Part shown: in pieces, positions 15,741 to 24,370 of the stretch | Numbering within the stretch: the first letter of the stretch is position 1 | Layout of the letters: every line of letters begins with the position of its first letter | NCBI RefSeq assembly: GCF_002210435.1 | Contig: NZ_MZMV01000037.1 | Coordinates: forward strand, 1 to 64,000 | Reading direction: 5' to 3' | Origin: Micromonospora wenchangensis | Lineage (GTDB): Bacteria; Actinomycetota; Actinomycetes; Mycobacteriales; Micromonosporaceae | DNA length: 64,000 nucleotides | Notes under the pieces: model-generated | Database searches by the model: none | What the model was told of the DNA's origin: nothing | What the model saw: only the letters and a program-made list of their open reading frames with translations | Made by a program: the position numbers and the translations under genes

Positions 15741-17078
15741 GTGGCGCAGGGGGCCAGGCGGACGGCCGGGCAGGTCGTCGCGGTGGCGGTGCTCGCCGTC
15801 GCGGTGGCCGCGTTCCTGTCCGTGGCGGCCGTCCGGCACGGCTTCTTCGACCTGAAGGTCTACTACGGCGCGCTGCACTTCTGGGTGCACGACCACGGCG
15901 AGATCTACGACTACCTCAAGCCGGGCACCCAGTACGGCTTCACCTACCCGCCGTTCGCCGCCCTGGTGATGCTGCCGATGGCGTACCTGCCGTGGCCGGC
16001 CGCGATCACCGTCAGCGTGGCCGCCACGGTGGTGGTCAGCGCGGTGCTGGTCTGGTGGCTGCTCGACCCGGTGGCCCGGCGGGCCGGCTGGACCCGGTGG
16101 TTCGTCCTGGCGGTGGCGCTCTGCCTGGCCGCCGCGTTCGAGCCGATGCGGGAGACGGTCAACTTCGGCCAGGTCAACATGCTGCTGCTGTTCCTGGTCG
16201 CGGTGGACCTGCTGCGGCTGCTGCCGGCCGGCAACCGGTGGGCCGGGGTCGGCATCGGGCTGGCCACCGCGATCAAGCTGACCCCGGGCGTCTTCATCGT
16301 CTACCTGCTGATCACCAGGCGGTTCCGGGCCGCCGGCACCGCCGTCGTCGCCGCGGCCGCCGCCACCCTGCTCGCCGCGGCCCTCTTCCCCGACGCCGCC
16401 CGGGAGTTCTGGACGTCGGCGCTGTGGAACACCGACCGGGTGGGCGAGTTGGCGTTCGTGTCCAACCAGTCGCTGCGCGGCGTGGTGGCCCGGCTCGACC
16501 CGGAACACCCGAGCACCCTGGCCTGGCTGGCGCTGGTGCTGGTCACCGTCGCCGTCTGGGGCTGGCGCTGCCGGGCCGCCGTGGCGGTCGGCGACGAGGC
16601 CACCGGGCTGGCCCTGACCGGCGCGCTGATGTGCCTGGTCAGCCCGGTCACCTGGGTGCACCACCTGGTCTGGTTGATTCCGGCGCTGATCCTGCTGGTC
16701 GACAACGCGGTCGCCGCGCCCGCCGGCAGCCTGCGGCGGCGCGCGCTGCTGGCCGGCGCGGTGGTCTCCTACGCGCTGCTGTGCAGCCGGATCGTCTGGG
16801 CCTGGGAGAAGGACTTCACCGGGGTCGGCGGCTTCCTGGGCAGCAACACCTACGTCTGGATCAGCCTGGTGCTGCTGGTGCTGCTGCCGATCCGCACCTG
16901 GGCGGCACCGGTCGGCGGCGGGCCCGGCGACCCCGTCGGACCGGTCGATCCCGTCGTCGGGCGGCGGCCGGCCGGCTCAGCCGGGCAACCGGCCGGTGTA
17001 GCGCAGTTCGTCGAGGTACACCGGGGGACCGCCACCGGCCAGCGGCACCGGGTAGCGGGACCGCTCGCCGTCGACTGA
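15741..17078 (+). CDS. GT87 family mannosyltransferase-like membrane protein
   Basis: A 445-residue polytopic glycosyltransferase of the GT-C/GT87 group, like the polyprenyl-phosphate-mannose dependent alpha-(1,2)-mannosyltransferases that build phosphatidylinositol mannosides and lipomannan in actinobacteria. It has about 10 transmembrane helices. The first exported loop contains FDLKVYYGALHFW with the conserved acidic residue, TQYGFTYPPFAALVMLPMAY, and later FGQVNMLLLFLV and WVHHLVWL, all typical of GT87. GTG 15741 follows GAGGGAGA. The last 34 codons overlap the convergent GNAT gene at 16977-17528. Confidence 0.88.
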   Translation: MAQGARRTAGQVVAVAVLAVAVAAFLSVAAVRHGFFDLKVYYGALHFWVHDHGEIYDYLKPGTQYGFTYPPFAALVMLPMAYLPWPAAITVSVAATVVVSAVLVWWLLDPVARRAGWTRWFVLAVALCLAAAFEPMRETVNFGQVNMLLLFLVAVDLLRLLPAGNRWAGVGIGLATAIKLTPGVFIVYLLITRRFRAAGTAVVAAAAATLLAAALFPDAAREFWTSALWNTDRVGELAFVSNQSLRGVVARLDPEHPSTLAWLALVLVTVAVWGWRCRAAVAVGDEATGLALTGALMCLVSPVTWVHHLVWLIPALILLVDNAVAAPAGSLRRRALLAGAVVSYALLCSRIVWAWEKDFTGVGGFLGSNTYVWISLVLLVLLPIRTWAAPVGGGPGDPVGPVDPVVGRRPAGSAGQPAGVAQFVEVHRGTATGQRHRVAGPLAVD

Positions 17079-17528
17079 CAGGCCGGCCCGCTCGTAGAAC
17101 CGGCGGGCGCGGGCGTTGTCGGCGAGCACCCAGAGCCGGTACTCCCGCCAGCCGCGTGCCGCCAGTCCGTCGCGGGCGGCGGCGAACAGGGCCTGCGCGG
17201 TGCCGTCGCCCCAGTGCGCCGGCTCGACGTACATCGCCAGCACCTCGCCGTACGCCGGGTCCAGGTCGCCCCGGTCCTGGTTGTTGCGGTACGGCCCGAA
17301 GGTGGTGAACCCGGCAGGCATCCCGTGGATCTCGGCGAGCAGGGTGGTGAACGGGTGCTCCGGGTCGGCCGTGCCGACGTCCCGCCGGCGTTGCGCCCAG
17401 GCCACCGGGTTGAGCCGGACCAGCACCTCGGCCGGCATGATGCCGGCGTACCCGGCCTGCCAGCCGTGGATGTGCACCCGCGCGATCGCCTCGGCGTCGT
17501 CGGGCTCCTCGCGGCGGATGGTGAGCAT
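16977..17528 (-). CDS. GNAT family N-acetyltransferase
   Basis: A 183-residue GNAT protein beginning MLTIRREEPDDAEAIARVHI. The region HGWQAGYAGIMPAEVL and the acetyl-CoA segment EVLAMYVEPAHWGDGTAQALF (the usual RGxGxG is reduced to WGDGTA) are followed by NARARRFYERAGLSVDGE. It resembles the RimI-like acetyltransferases near ycaQ-type genes; the acceptor is unknown. Its 3' end overlaps the mannosyltransferase gene on the other strand by 102 nt. Confidence 0.88.
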   Translation of the reverse strand: MLTIRREEPDDAEAIARVHIHGWQAGYAGIMPAEVLVRLNPVAWAQRRRDVGTADPEHPFTTLLAEIHGMPAGFTTFGPYRNNQDRGDLDPAYGEVLAMYVEPAHWGDGTAQALFAAARDGLAARGWREYRLWVLADNARARRFYERAGLSVDGERSRYPVPLAGGGPPVYLDELRYTGRLPG

Positions 17529-17592
17529 GCGTCCGTTCTATGCCCCGACGGGCGGTCGGTCCAGTGTCCGCTCCGGTGTCGTACCGCTGGTC

Positions 17593-17598
17593 TAGGGT
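17593..17598 (+). promoter_or_regulatory. -10 box of the YcaQ-like gene
   Basis: TAGGGT ends 8 nt before ATG 17607; no ribosome binding site is visible, so translation from a leaderless mRNA is likely. Confidence 0.5.
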
Positions 17599-17606
17599 CG
17601 TCGGCG

Positions 17607-18836
17607 ATGGTCGCACCGGAATCGCTCTCGCTCGCCCAGGCCCGGCGGATGACGCTCGCCGCCCAGGGTTTCGCCGACCCCGCGCCCGCCGGGGTGCCCA
17701 CCCGCCGGCACCTGCGCCGGGTGCTCGACCGGGTCGGGCTGATCCAGATGGATTCGGTCAACGTGCTGCAACGGGCGCACTACCTGCCGCTCTACAGCCG
17801 GCTCGGCCCCTACCCGACCGGCCTGCTCGACACCGCCGCCTACCGCCGCCCCCGCGAGCTGTTCGAGTACTGGGGGCACGAGGCGTCCCTGGTGCCGGTG
17901 GGGCTGCACGCCGCGCTGCGCTGGCGGATGGCCAAGGCCCGCGACGACGCCTGGGGCGGGATGCGCCGGATCGCCGCCGAGCAGCCCGAACTGGTCGCCT
18001 GGGTGCGCGACGAGGTGGCCGCCGCCGGGCCGCTGACCGCCGCCGAGATCGAACACGACGCGCCCCGGGAGACCGGCAACTGGGGCTGGAACTGGTCGGC
18101 GGTGAAGCGGGCGCTGGAGTTCCTGTTCTGGGCCGGCGAGGTCACCGCCGCCGACCGGACGCCCTCCTTCGCCCGCCGCTACGACCTGCCCGAACGGGTG
18201 CTGCCGGCGGCCGCGCTCGACGCGCCCACGCCGACCGATGCGCAGGCGTACCGCACCCTGGTCGCGGTGGCCGCCCGGTCGCTGGGGGTGGCCGCCGAGC
18301 CGGAGCTGCGGGACTACTTCCGGCTCCCGCTGGCCGGTGCCCGGCAGGCCGTCGCCGAGCTGGTCGAGGCCGGTGAGCTGGTGCCGGTGACGGTGCAGGG
18401 GTGGCGGCAGCCGGCCTGGCGGCACGTCGACGCCCGGCTGCCCCGCTGGGTCCGGGGCAACACCCTGGTCAGCCCGTTCGATCCGCTGGTCTGGGAGCGG
18501 GCCCGCACCGAGCGGCTGTTCGGCTTCGGCTACCGGATCGAGATCTACGTGCCGGCCGCGCAGCGGGTGCACGGCTACTACGTGCTGCCGTTCCTGCAGG
18601 GGGAGCGGTTCACCGCCCGGGTCGACCTCAAGGCCGACCGCAAGGCCGGGGTGCTGCTGGTGCCGGCGGCCTGGCGGGAGCCCGGCGTCGACCCGGGGGA
18701 GACCGCCGTCGCGCTCGCCGCCGAGCTGTACCGGCTCGCCGGCTGGCTCGGCCTGGACGCGGTCGCCCCACCGGCGGCCGGTGACCTGGCCGCCCCGCTG
18801 ACCGCCGCGTTGCGCAGCCTCACCGGTGTACCGTGA
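17607..18836 (+). CDS. YcaQ/AlkX-type DNA glycosylase (winged-helix protein)
   Basis: A 409-residue member of the HTH_42/YcaQ family of DNA glycosylases that unhook interstrand crosslinks and bulky alkyl lesions. The catalytic Q-hydrophobic-D motif is seen as GLIQMDSVNVLQRAHYLPLY near residue 46, which matches the YcaQ/AlkX branch (AlkZ enzymes have Q-x-Q). FEYWGHEASLVP and WVRGNTLVSPFDPLVWERAR are conserved family segments, the latter close to the C-terminal wing. ATG 17607 is 8 nt after a TAGGGT box. Streptomyces AlkZ protects against its own alkylating antibiotics; this copy is not in a biosynthetic cluster, so a housekeeping repair role is more likely. Confidence 0.9.
   Translation: MVAPESLSLAQARRMTLAAQGFADPAPAGVPTRRHLRRVLDRVGLIQMDSVNVLQRAHYLPLYSRLGPYPTGLLDTAAYRRPRELFEYWGHEASLVPVGLHAALRWRMAKARDDAWGGMRRIAAEQPELVAWVRDEVAAAGPLTAAEIEHDAPRETGNWGWNWSAVKRALEFLFWAGEVTAADRTPSFARRYDLPERVLPAAALDAPTPTDAQAYRTLVAVAARSLGVAAEPELRDYFRLPLAGARQAVAELVEAGELVPVTVQGWRQPAWRHVDARLPRWVRGNTLVSPFDPLVWERARTERLFGFGYRIEIYVPAAQRVHGYYVLPFLQGERFTARVDLKADRKAGVLLVPAAWREPGVDPGETAVALAAELYRLAGWLGLDAVAPPAAGDLAAPLTAALRSLTGVP
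18829..18834 (+). promoter_or_regulatory. -10 box of the DUF2752 gene
   Basis: TACCGT overlaps the last codons of the YcaQ-like gene and ends 6 nt before GTG 18841, the leaderless layout. Confidence 0.45.
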
Positions 18837-18840
18837 GGCC

Positions 18841-19506
18841 GTGACGAGCGTTGACGGGCCGACCGGGCCGACCCGGTCGGGGCAGGGCACCGATCCGACG
18901 TCGACCGGTGCCGCACCGGCCGGCACCACCCACACGCTGGCCGATCCCGTGCCCGTCGGCACACCGACCGACCCGTACCCCCACCCGGGCGCGGGCGTCG
19001 ACGGGGTGCCGCCCGGGTCCTGGTCGGCGGGGCCGCCGGTGGTGTGGCAGCCGCCCGAGCCGGACCGGCTCACCCGGTTCGTGCTCCGGTTGCACGCCCG
19101 GTCGCCGCGCTGGGCGGCCCCGCTGGCCGCGCTCGGCTGCGTCGCCGCCGGCATGGCGTACGCGCTGGTCAGTGACCCGACCACCAGCGACCCGGACGCC
19201 GCGCCGAGCTGCCTGCTCAAGCTGACCACCGGGCTGGACTGTCCGGGTTGCGGGGGCACCCGCGCGCTGTGGTACCTCCTGCACGCCGACCTGCCGGCCG
19301 CCGCCCGCCACCACGCCGTGTTCGTCTTCGCGGTGCCCTTCCTGGCGTACCTCTTCGTCGCCTGGGCGGGCCGGCAGGCGTTCGGGTGGCGGCTGCCCGA
19401 GCTGCGGCTCAGCTCCCCGGTGATCGGCGGGTTCCTCGCCGTCTGGATGGCCTTCTCGGTGCTGCGCAACCTGCCCTGGGCACCGTTCACGGCGCTCTAC
19501 GTCTGA
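18841..19506 (+). CDS. DUF2752 membrane protein
   Basis: A 221-residue protein. The first 80 residues are a disordered Pro/Gly/Thr-rich segment that is probably cytoplasmic. The rest is a DUF2752 domain with about three transmembrane helices and the signature CLLKLTTGLDCPGCGGTRAL (C-P-x-C-G-x-T-R near residue 138). DUF2752 proteins are widespread in actinobacteria and Bacteroidetes; their role is not established. The gene starts 4 nt after the preceding stop and may be cotranscribed in addition to its own -10 box. Confidence 0.85.
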   Translation: MTSVDGPTGPTRSGQGTDPTSTGAAPAGTTHTLADPVPVGTPTDPYPHPGAGVDGVPPGSWSAGPPVVWQPPEPDRLTRFVLRLHARSPRWAAPLAALGCVAAGMAYALVSDPTTSDPDAAPSCLLKLTTGLDCPGCGGTRALWYLLHADLPAAARHHAVFVFAVPFLAYLFVAWAGRQAFGWRLPELRLSSPVIGGFLAVWMAFSVLRNLPWAPFTALYV

Positions 19507-19631
19507 CCGGCCGCGGCTGGCGGCGGCCGGGTGGGAGACGTTGACCACCCGCCGGTGCCCCCGGCCGGAACTGTCCATGATCTCGCTGGTCAGCGCGGTG
19601 GCCCGAGTTTCCCCGCAGCCCGCCGGGCCAC

Positions 19632-19637
19632 TACAGT
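19632..19637 (+). promoter_or_regulatory. -10 box of thyX
   Basis: TACAGT ends 7 nt before ATG 19645, consistent with a leaderless thyX mRNA. Confidence 0.5.
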
Positions 19638-19644
19638 CGCAGGA

Positions 19645-20397
19645 ATGCCGGAGATGGTGCAGCCCCAGGTGCAGTTGATCGCGTGGACCCAGTTCCAGGC
19701 CCCCGACGGCGTGCCGTGGTCGACCGACGCCGAGGGCGGCCAGGCGCTCGCCGAGTTCGCCGGTCGGGCCTGCTACCAGAGCTGGAAGAAGCCGAACCCG
19801 GCGACCGCCACCAACGCCGGCTACCTGGCGCACATCCTGGAGGTCGGGCACCTGTCGGTGCTGGAGCACGGCAGCGTGACGTTCTACTTCACCGGGGTGT
19901 CCCGCTCGTTCACCCACGAGCTGATCCGGCACCGGCACTTCTCCTACTCCCAGCTCTCCCAGCGTTACGTGCCGGAGCGGGACGCGGCGATGGTCGAGCC
20001 GGCGGTGATCGCCGACGACCCGGAGCTGCACAAGCGGTTCGTCGAGGCCGCCGAGGCGAGCGTGCGGGCGTACACCGAGCTGCTGGAGGGGTTGGAGCAG
20101 CGGTTCGCCGACGAGCCCAACCCGACGCTGCGCCGCAAGCAGGCCCGGCAGGCGGCGCGGGCGGTGCTGCCCAACGCCACCGAGACCCGGATCGTGGTCA
20201 CCGGCAACTACCGCGCCTGGCGGCACTTCATCGGGATGCGGGCCACCGAGCACGCCGACGTGGAGATCCGTGAGCTGGCCGTGGAGTGCCTGCGGCAGCT
20301 CCAGCGGGTCGCCCCGAACGTCTTCGCCGACTTCGTCGTCTCGACCCTGCCCGACGGCACCGAGGTGGCGACCAGCCCGCACGCACAGCTGTCCTGA
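19645..20397 (+). CDS. thyX: FAD-dependent thymidylate synthase
   Basis: ThyX makes dTMP from dUMP using methylene-tetrahydrofolate, NADPH and FAD. The 250-residue product contains the ThyX motif RHRHFSYSQLSQRY (RHR-x7-S, near residue 95), the loop SVLEHGSVTFYFTGVSRSFTHEL, and the C-terminal NATETRIVVTGNYRAWRHFI with the nucleotide-binding Arg. ATG 19645 gives a typical N-terminus. It sits between dapB and dapA as in other actinobacteria. Whether a classical ThyA exists elsewhere cannot be judged here. Confidence 0.97.
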   Translation: MPEMVQPQVQLIAWTQFQAPDGVPWSTDAEGGQALAEFAGRACYQSWKKPNPATATNAGYLAHILEVGHLSVLEHGSVTFYFTGVSRSFTHELIRHRHFSYSQLSQRYVPERDAAMVEPAVIADDPELHKRFVEAAEASVRAYTELLEGLEQRFADEPNPTLRRKQARQAARAVLPNATETRIVVTGNYRAWRHFIGMRATEHADVEIRELAVECLRQLQRVAPNVFADFVVSTLPDGTEVATSPHAQLS

Positions 20398-20431
20398 GCC
20401 CTTCCCCACCGGCTGTCCGGTGCTCGTCCGC

Positions 20432-20437
20432 TAGGTT
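20432..20437 (+). promoter_or_regulatory. -10 box of dapA, leaderless transcript
   Basis: TAGGTT ends 6 nt before ATG 20444. The layout is nearly identical to that of dapB (TAGGTT, 7 nt). Confidence 0.6.
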
Positions 20438-20443
20438 GTGAGC

Positions 20444-21370
20444 ATGACGCACGACCACCCTGCCGCCCCCGACCGGGGCGTGTCGCGCCCGTTCGGGCGG
20501 CTGCTCACCGCGATGGCGACCCCGTTCACCGCCGACGGCTCCCTCGATCTCGACGGGGCCGTCCGGCTGGCGACCTACCTCGTCGACGAGCAGGGCAACG
20601 ACGCGCTGGTGCTCAACGGCACCACCGGCGAGTCGCCGACCACCTCGGACGCGGAGAAGGAGACGCTGATCCGCGCGGTGGTCGAGGCGATCGGTGACCG
20701 GGCGCAGATCGTGGCCGGCGTCGGCACCAACGACACCCGGCACACCATCGAGTTGGCCGCCGCGGCAGAGAAGGCCGGCGCGCACGGCCTGCTGGTGGTC
20801 ACCCCGTACTACAGCAGGCCGCCGCAGCGGGGGTTGGTGGCGCACTTCACCGCGGTCGCCGACGGCACCGGACTGCCGATCATGATGTACGACATCCCGC
20901 ACCGCGCCGGGGTGCCGATCGAGACCGAGACGCTGGTGCGGCTCGCCGCGCACGAGCGGATCGTCGCGGTCAAGGACGCCAAGGGCGACCTGACCGCCAC
21001 CGGCTGGGTGACCAGCCGCACCGACCTCGCCTTCTACAGTGGCGAGGACTCGCTCACCCTGCCCACCCTGGCGGTCGGCGGGGTCGGGCTGGTCGGCACG
21101 TCGACCCACTTCACCGGCGCGCTCGCCAAGCAGATGATCGAGGCGTACGACGCGGGTGACACCGGCACGGCGCTGACCCTGCACCGGCGGCTGCTGCCGC
21201 TGTTCACCGGGATCTTCCGTAGCCCGGGCACCATCCTGGTGAAGGCGGGCCTGAACGTGCTGGGCCTGCCCGCCGGCCCGGTGCGTCCGCCGCTGGTGGA
21301 CGCCACCGACGACGAACTGGCCCTGCTGCGCGCGGACTGCGCGGCGGCGGGCCTGGACCTGCCCGAATGA
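20444..21370 (+). CDS. dapA: 4-hydroxy-tetrahydrodipicolinate synthase
   Basis: DapA condenses pyruvate with aspartate semialdehyde, the first committed step to diaminopimelate and lysine. The 308-residue TIM barrel has the N-terminal GRLLTAMATPFTADGSLD, the GTTGESPTTSDAEK loop with the catalytic Thr-Thr pair, the Tyr of IMMYDIPHRAGV, and the Schiff-base Lys in IVAVKDAKGD. ATG 20444 is chosen over GTG 20438 because the -10 box ends at 20437. It is followed after 52 nt by rnj, the usual actinobacterial neighbour. Confidence 0.97.
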   Translation: MTHDHPAAPDRGVSRPFGRLLTAMATPFTADGSLDLDGAVRLATYLVDEQGNDALVLNGTTGESPTTSDAEKETLIRAVVEAIGDRAQIVAGVGTNDTRHTIELAAAAEKAGAHGLLVVTPYYSRPPQRGLVAHFTAVADGTGLPIMMYDIPHRAGVPIETETLVRLAAHERIVAVKDAKGDLTATGWVTSRTDLAFYSGEDSLTLPTLAVGGVGLVGTSTHFTGALAKQMIEAYDAGDTGTALTLHRRLLPLFTGIFRSPGTILVKAGLNVLGLPAGPVRPPLVDATDDELALLRADCAAAGLDLPE

Positions 21371-21422
21371 TCGAACGACACGACGGACGCCGGGTTACGG
21401 CGTCGCAGAATGAGGTGGACGC

Positions 21423-23111
21423 GTGACCGAGGCGCAATTCGAGGGTGAACTGCCCCCGCCGCTGCCCGAGGGCGGGCTGCGGATCATCCCGCTCGGCGGA
21501 CTCGGTGCCATCGGCCGGAACATGACCGTCTTCGAGTACGACGGCAAGCTGCTGATCGTCGACTGCGGGGTGCTCTTCCCCGACGTGGAGCAGCCCGGGG
21601 TGGACCTGATCCTGCCCGACTTCGCACCCATCCTGGACCGGCTGGCCGACGTGCAGGCGATCGTGCTCACCCACGGTCACGAGGACCACATCGGCGCGGT
21701 GCCGTACCTGCTCGCCCACAAGCCGGACATCCCCCTGGTCGGCTCCCAGTTCACCCTCGCCCTGGTCGAGGCGAAGCTGGCCGAGCGGCGCATCCAGCCC
21801 TACACCCTGACCGTGCGCGAGGGCGGCCGGGAGCGGCTGGGCCCGTTCGAGTGTGAGTTCTTCGCGGTCAACCACTCGATCCCGGACGCCCTCGCGGTGG
21901 CCGTGCGCACCCCGGCCGGCCTGGTGCTGCACACCGGTGACTTCAAGATGGACCAGCTCCCGCTGGACGGCCGGATCACCGACCTGGCCGGCTTCGCCCG
22001 GCTCGGCGCGGAGGGCGTCGACCTGCTGCTGTCGGACTCCACCAACGCCGAGATCCCCGGTTTCGTCACCCCGGAGCGGGAGATCGGGCCGGTGCTCGAC
22101 TCGATCTTCGCGAAGGCGAAGGGGCGGATCATCGTCGCCTCGTTCGCCTCGCACGTGCACCGGGTGCAGCAGGTCTTCGACTCGGCGCTGGAGCACGGCC
22201 GCAAGGTGGCGCTGATCGGCCGGTCGATGGTCCGCAACATGGGCATCGCCCGCGACCTCGGCCTGCTCAACATCCCGGCCGGTCTGGTGATCGGCATCGA
22301 GGAGGCCACCACGCTGCCGCCCGACCAGATCGTGCTGATGTCCACCGGTTCGCAGGGCGAGCCGATGAGCGCCCTGGGTCGGATGGCCAGCGGTGACCAC
22401 CGGCACATCACCATCGCCCCCGGCGACACGGTCGTGCTCGCCTCGTCGCTGGTCCCCGGCAACGAGACCTCGGTCTACCGGGTGATCAACCGGCTGGCCC
22501 GGGCCGGCGCGGTGGTGGTGCACAAGGACGTCGCCAAGGTGCACGTCTCCGGCCACGCCCCGGCCGGTGAACTGCTCTACCTGCTCAACGTGGTGCGCCC
22601 GAGCAACCTGATGCCGGTGCACGGCGAGTGGCGGCACCTGCGGGCGCACGCCCGGCTCGGCATCGAGTCCGGCGTCGCCCCGGACCGAGTGGTGATCTGC
22701 GAGGACGGCGACGTCGTCGACCTGGTCGAGGGCCGGGCCAGCGTGGTCGGGCACGTGAAGAGCCGCTACGTCTACGTCGACGGCCTGGCCGTGGGTGACG
22801 TCAGCGAGTCGCTGCTCACCGAGCGGCGGATCCTCGGTGACGGCGGTTTCATCGCCACCACCGTCGTCGTCGACTCGGTCACCGGCAAGGTGGTCGCCGG
22901 CCCGACCCTGTCGGCGAAGGGCTTCTCCGAGGACCCGGCCGCGTTCAACCCGGTGATCCCGCTGGTCACCGAGGCGCTGAACCGGGCCGCCGCGGACGGC
23001 ATCACCGACCCGCACCAGCTCCAGCAGATCGTCAGGCGCACCGTGGGGCGCTGGGTCAACGACGCGTACCGCCGCCGCCCGATGATCGTCCCGACCGTCG
23101 TCGAGGTCTGA
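21423..23111 (+). CDS. rnj: Ribonuclease J
   Basis: A 562-residue beta-CASP metallo-beta-lactamase nuclease with endonuclease and 5'-3' exonuclease activity, used in mRNA decay and rRNA processing. Motifs: the zinc site LTHGHEDHIGAVP, the second His/Asp in VNHSIPDALAV and HTGDFKMDQ, the beta-CASP segment with SDSTNAEIPG, and VSGHAPAGELLYLLNVVRP. The GTG start follows a GAGGTGG. It pairs with dapA. It likely works with PNPase, which is encoded 10 kb upstream. Confidence 0.96.
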   Translation: MTEAQFEGELPPPLPEGGLRIIPLGGLGAIGRNMTVFEYDGKLLIVDCGVLFPDVEQPGVDLILPDFAPILDRLADVQAIVLTHGHEDHIGAVPYLLAHKPDIPLVGSQFTLALVEAKLAERRIQPYTLTVREGGRERLGPFECEFFAVNHSIPDALAVAVRTPAGLVLHTGDFKMDQLPLDGRITDLAGFARLGAEGVDLLLSDSTNAEIPGFVTPEREIGPVLDSIFAKAKGRIIVASFASHVHRVQQVFDSALEHGRKVALIGRSMVRNMGIARDLGLLNIPAGLVIGIEEATTLPPDQIVLMSTGSQGEPMSALGRMASGDHRHITIAPGDTVVLASSLVPGNETSVYRVINRLARAGAVVVHKDVAKVHVSGHAPAGELLYLLNVVRPSNLMPVHGEWRHLRAHARLGIESGVAPDRVVICEDGDVVDLVEGRASVVGHVKSRYVYVDGLAVGDVSESLLTERRILGDGGFIATTVVVDSVTGKVVAGPTLSAKGFSEDPAAFNPVIPLVTEALNRAAADGITDPHQLQQIVRRTVGRWVNDAYRRRPMIVPTVVEV

Positions 23112-23136
23112 GCGGCTTCCCCCACCCGGACGCTGC

Positions 23137-23171
23137 GGGCCGGCCACCGTCGTCACGACGGTGGCCGGCCC
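23137..23171. terminator. Bidirectional terminator between rnj and the beta-propeller gene
   Basis: An inverted repeat of 17 nt per arm (23137-23153 and 23155-23171) starts 25 nt after the rnj stop and ends 14 nt before the stop of the convergent gene, so it can serve both. Confidence 0.75.
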
Positions 23172-23185
23172 GTTGTGCGGTGGGC

Positions 23186-24169
23186 TCAGCGGTGGCGCAG
23201 GGTGGCCACGATCAGGTTGGGGTCGGTCGCGGTGACGTAGGCGGCGCTGGCCACCAGGACCGTGCGCCCGCGTACGGCCACCGAGGTCGGGTTCTGGAGC
23301 CCGTCGGCACCGGTCAGCAGGGTCCTGGTCCGTCCGTCGTGGTCGATGCCGACCACCGTGTTCGGCCCGTTGAGGGCGGCGACGACCCGGCCGTCGGCGG
23401 TGAACGCGAAGTCGTCGATGCCGACCAGCCCGGTCGCCCTGACCTCGACGGCTCCCGGGCGGCCCTGCCGCAGCGGAATCCGCAGCAGGGTGCCCTGGTC
23501 CAGGTTGGTCACCCAGACCGCGCCGCCGCGCACCTTGACGCCGTTGACGCCGAGGAAGCCCGTCGCGGCGAGGGCGGACGCCGACGACCAGACCCGGGCC
23601 GGGCCGCCGGCCAGCGGCACCGTGGAGACGGTGCCGAGCACCGAGTCGGTCAGGTAGAACGTCCGGCCCGTCGGGTCGAGCGCCAGCCCGTTGGGCAGCC
23701 CGGTGGCGGGCAGCGCGGCGATCCGTCGCGGCGGCTGGCCGGGCGTCAGCCGGTAGAGGCCGGTGCTGGCGGCGTCACCGCTGGCGTACAGGAAGTAGAG
23801 GGTGCCGTCGCCGGTCCGGACGATCCCGGTGGTCAGGGCGAAGCCGAGCACCGGGGTGTGCACGCCGCCGTCGGCGGGGGCGGGCAGGGTGGCCAGCACC
23901 CGGGTCCGGCCCGCCGGGTCGACGGCGACGACCTGCCGGGCCGCCGCGAAGGTGAGGTAGGCGGTGCCGTCGGGGGCCCACGCGATGTTCTCCGGTAGCT
24001 GCCCCGTCGTCGGGTCGAAGTGGACGGCGATCCGGGCGGGCAGGGTCGACGGGTCGACGGTGGCGGCCGGGACGCCTCCCGCCGGGCCGGCCACCGCCTG
24101 CGTCGCCGGTACGGCCAGGACGCCGACTGCCGCGACGGCCACCGCGAGGGTGCGGATTCTTCTGCGCAT
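23186..24169 (-). CDS. Secreted SMP-30/NHL-type beta-propeller protein
   Basis: A 327-residue exported protein. A Sec signal peptide covers residues 1-28 (MRRRIRTLAVAVAAVGVLAV then PATQAVAG). The mature part shows repeated propeller blades such as ENIAWAPDGTAYLTF, NGLALDPTGRTFYLTDS, DDFAFTADGRVVAALNG and NPTSVAVRGRTVLVASAA, like the SMP-30/gluconolactonase and NHL groups. No catalytic metal site is obvious, so it may be a binding protein or a lactonase. ATG 24169 has AAGGACG before it. The XRE regulator gene lies upstream on the same strand with a 201-nt gap. Confidence 0.85.
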   Translation of the reverse strand: MRRRIRTLAVAVAAVGVLAVPATQAVAGPAGGVPAATVDPSTLPARIAVHFDPTTGQLPENIAWAPDGTAYLTFAAARQVVAVDPAGRTRVLATLPAPADGGVHTPVLGFALTTGIVRTGDGTLYFLYASGDAASTGLYRLTPGQPPRRIAALPATGLPNGLALDPTGRTFYLTDSVLGTVSTVPLAGGPARVWSSASALAATGFLGVNGVKVRGGAVWVTNLDQGTLLRIPLRQGRPGAVEVRATGLVGIDDFAFTADGRVVAALNGPNTVVGIDHDGRTRTLLTGADGLQNPTSVAVRGRTVLVASAAYVTATDPNLIVATLRHR

Positions 24170-24370
24170 GGTTCGTCCTTCGTGGGTGCGTGGACCCGGG
24201 AGCGGGTCCGGTTTCGGGCACGGACGACCGGACGCCCCGTGCGGAGCGCCGTCGTCGCGTGGTGTGGCGCGGCGTCGGACCGCACCGGACGACGGTGTCC
24301 GGCGGTGGGCCGCCGCAGCGGGGTGGGACGGCGGCACCCGCCCGGTGCCGCCGGGGGCGGGAGTGGCGGG

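Noticed and set aside
17510..17550. Leaderless -10 box before the third GNAT gene
   Set aside because: The best candidate (TAGAAC) lacks the final T of the TAnnnT pattern, so I did not list it.
17607..18836. YcaQ-like gene as self-resistance marker of a nearby antibiotic cluster
   Set aside because: No polyketide, peptide synthetase or tailoring genes are found nearby; the context is conserved housekeeping.
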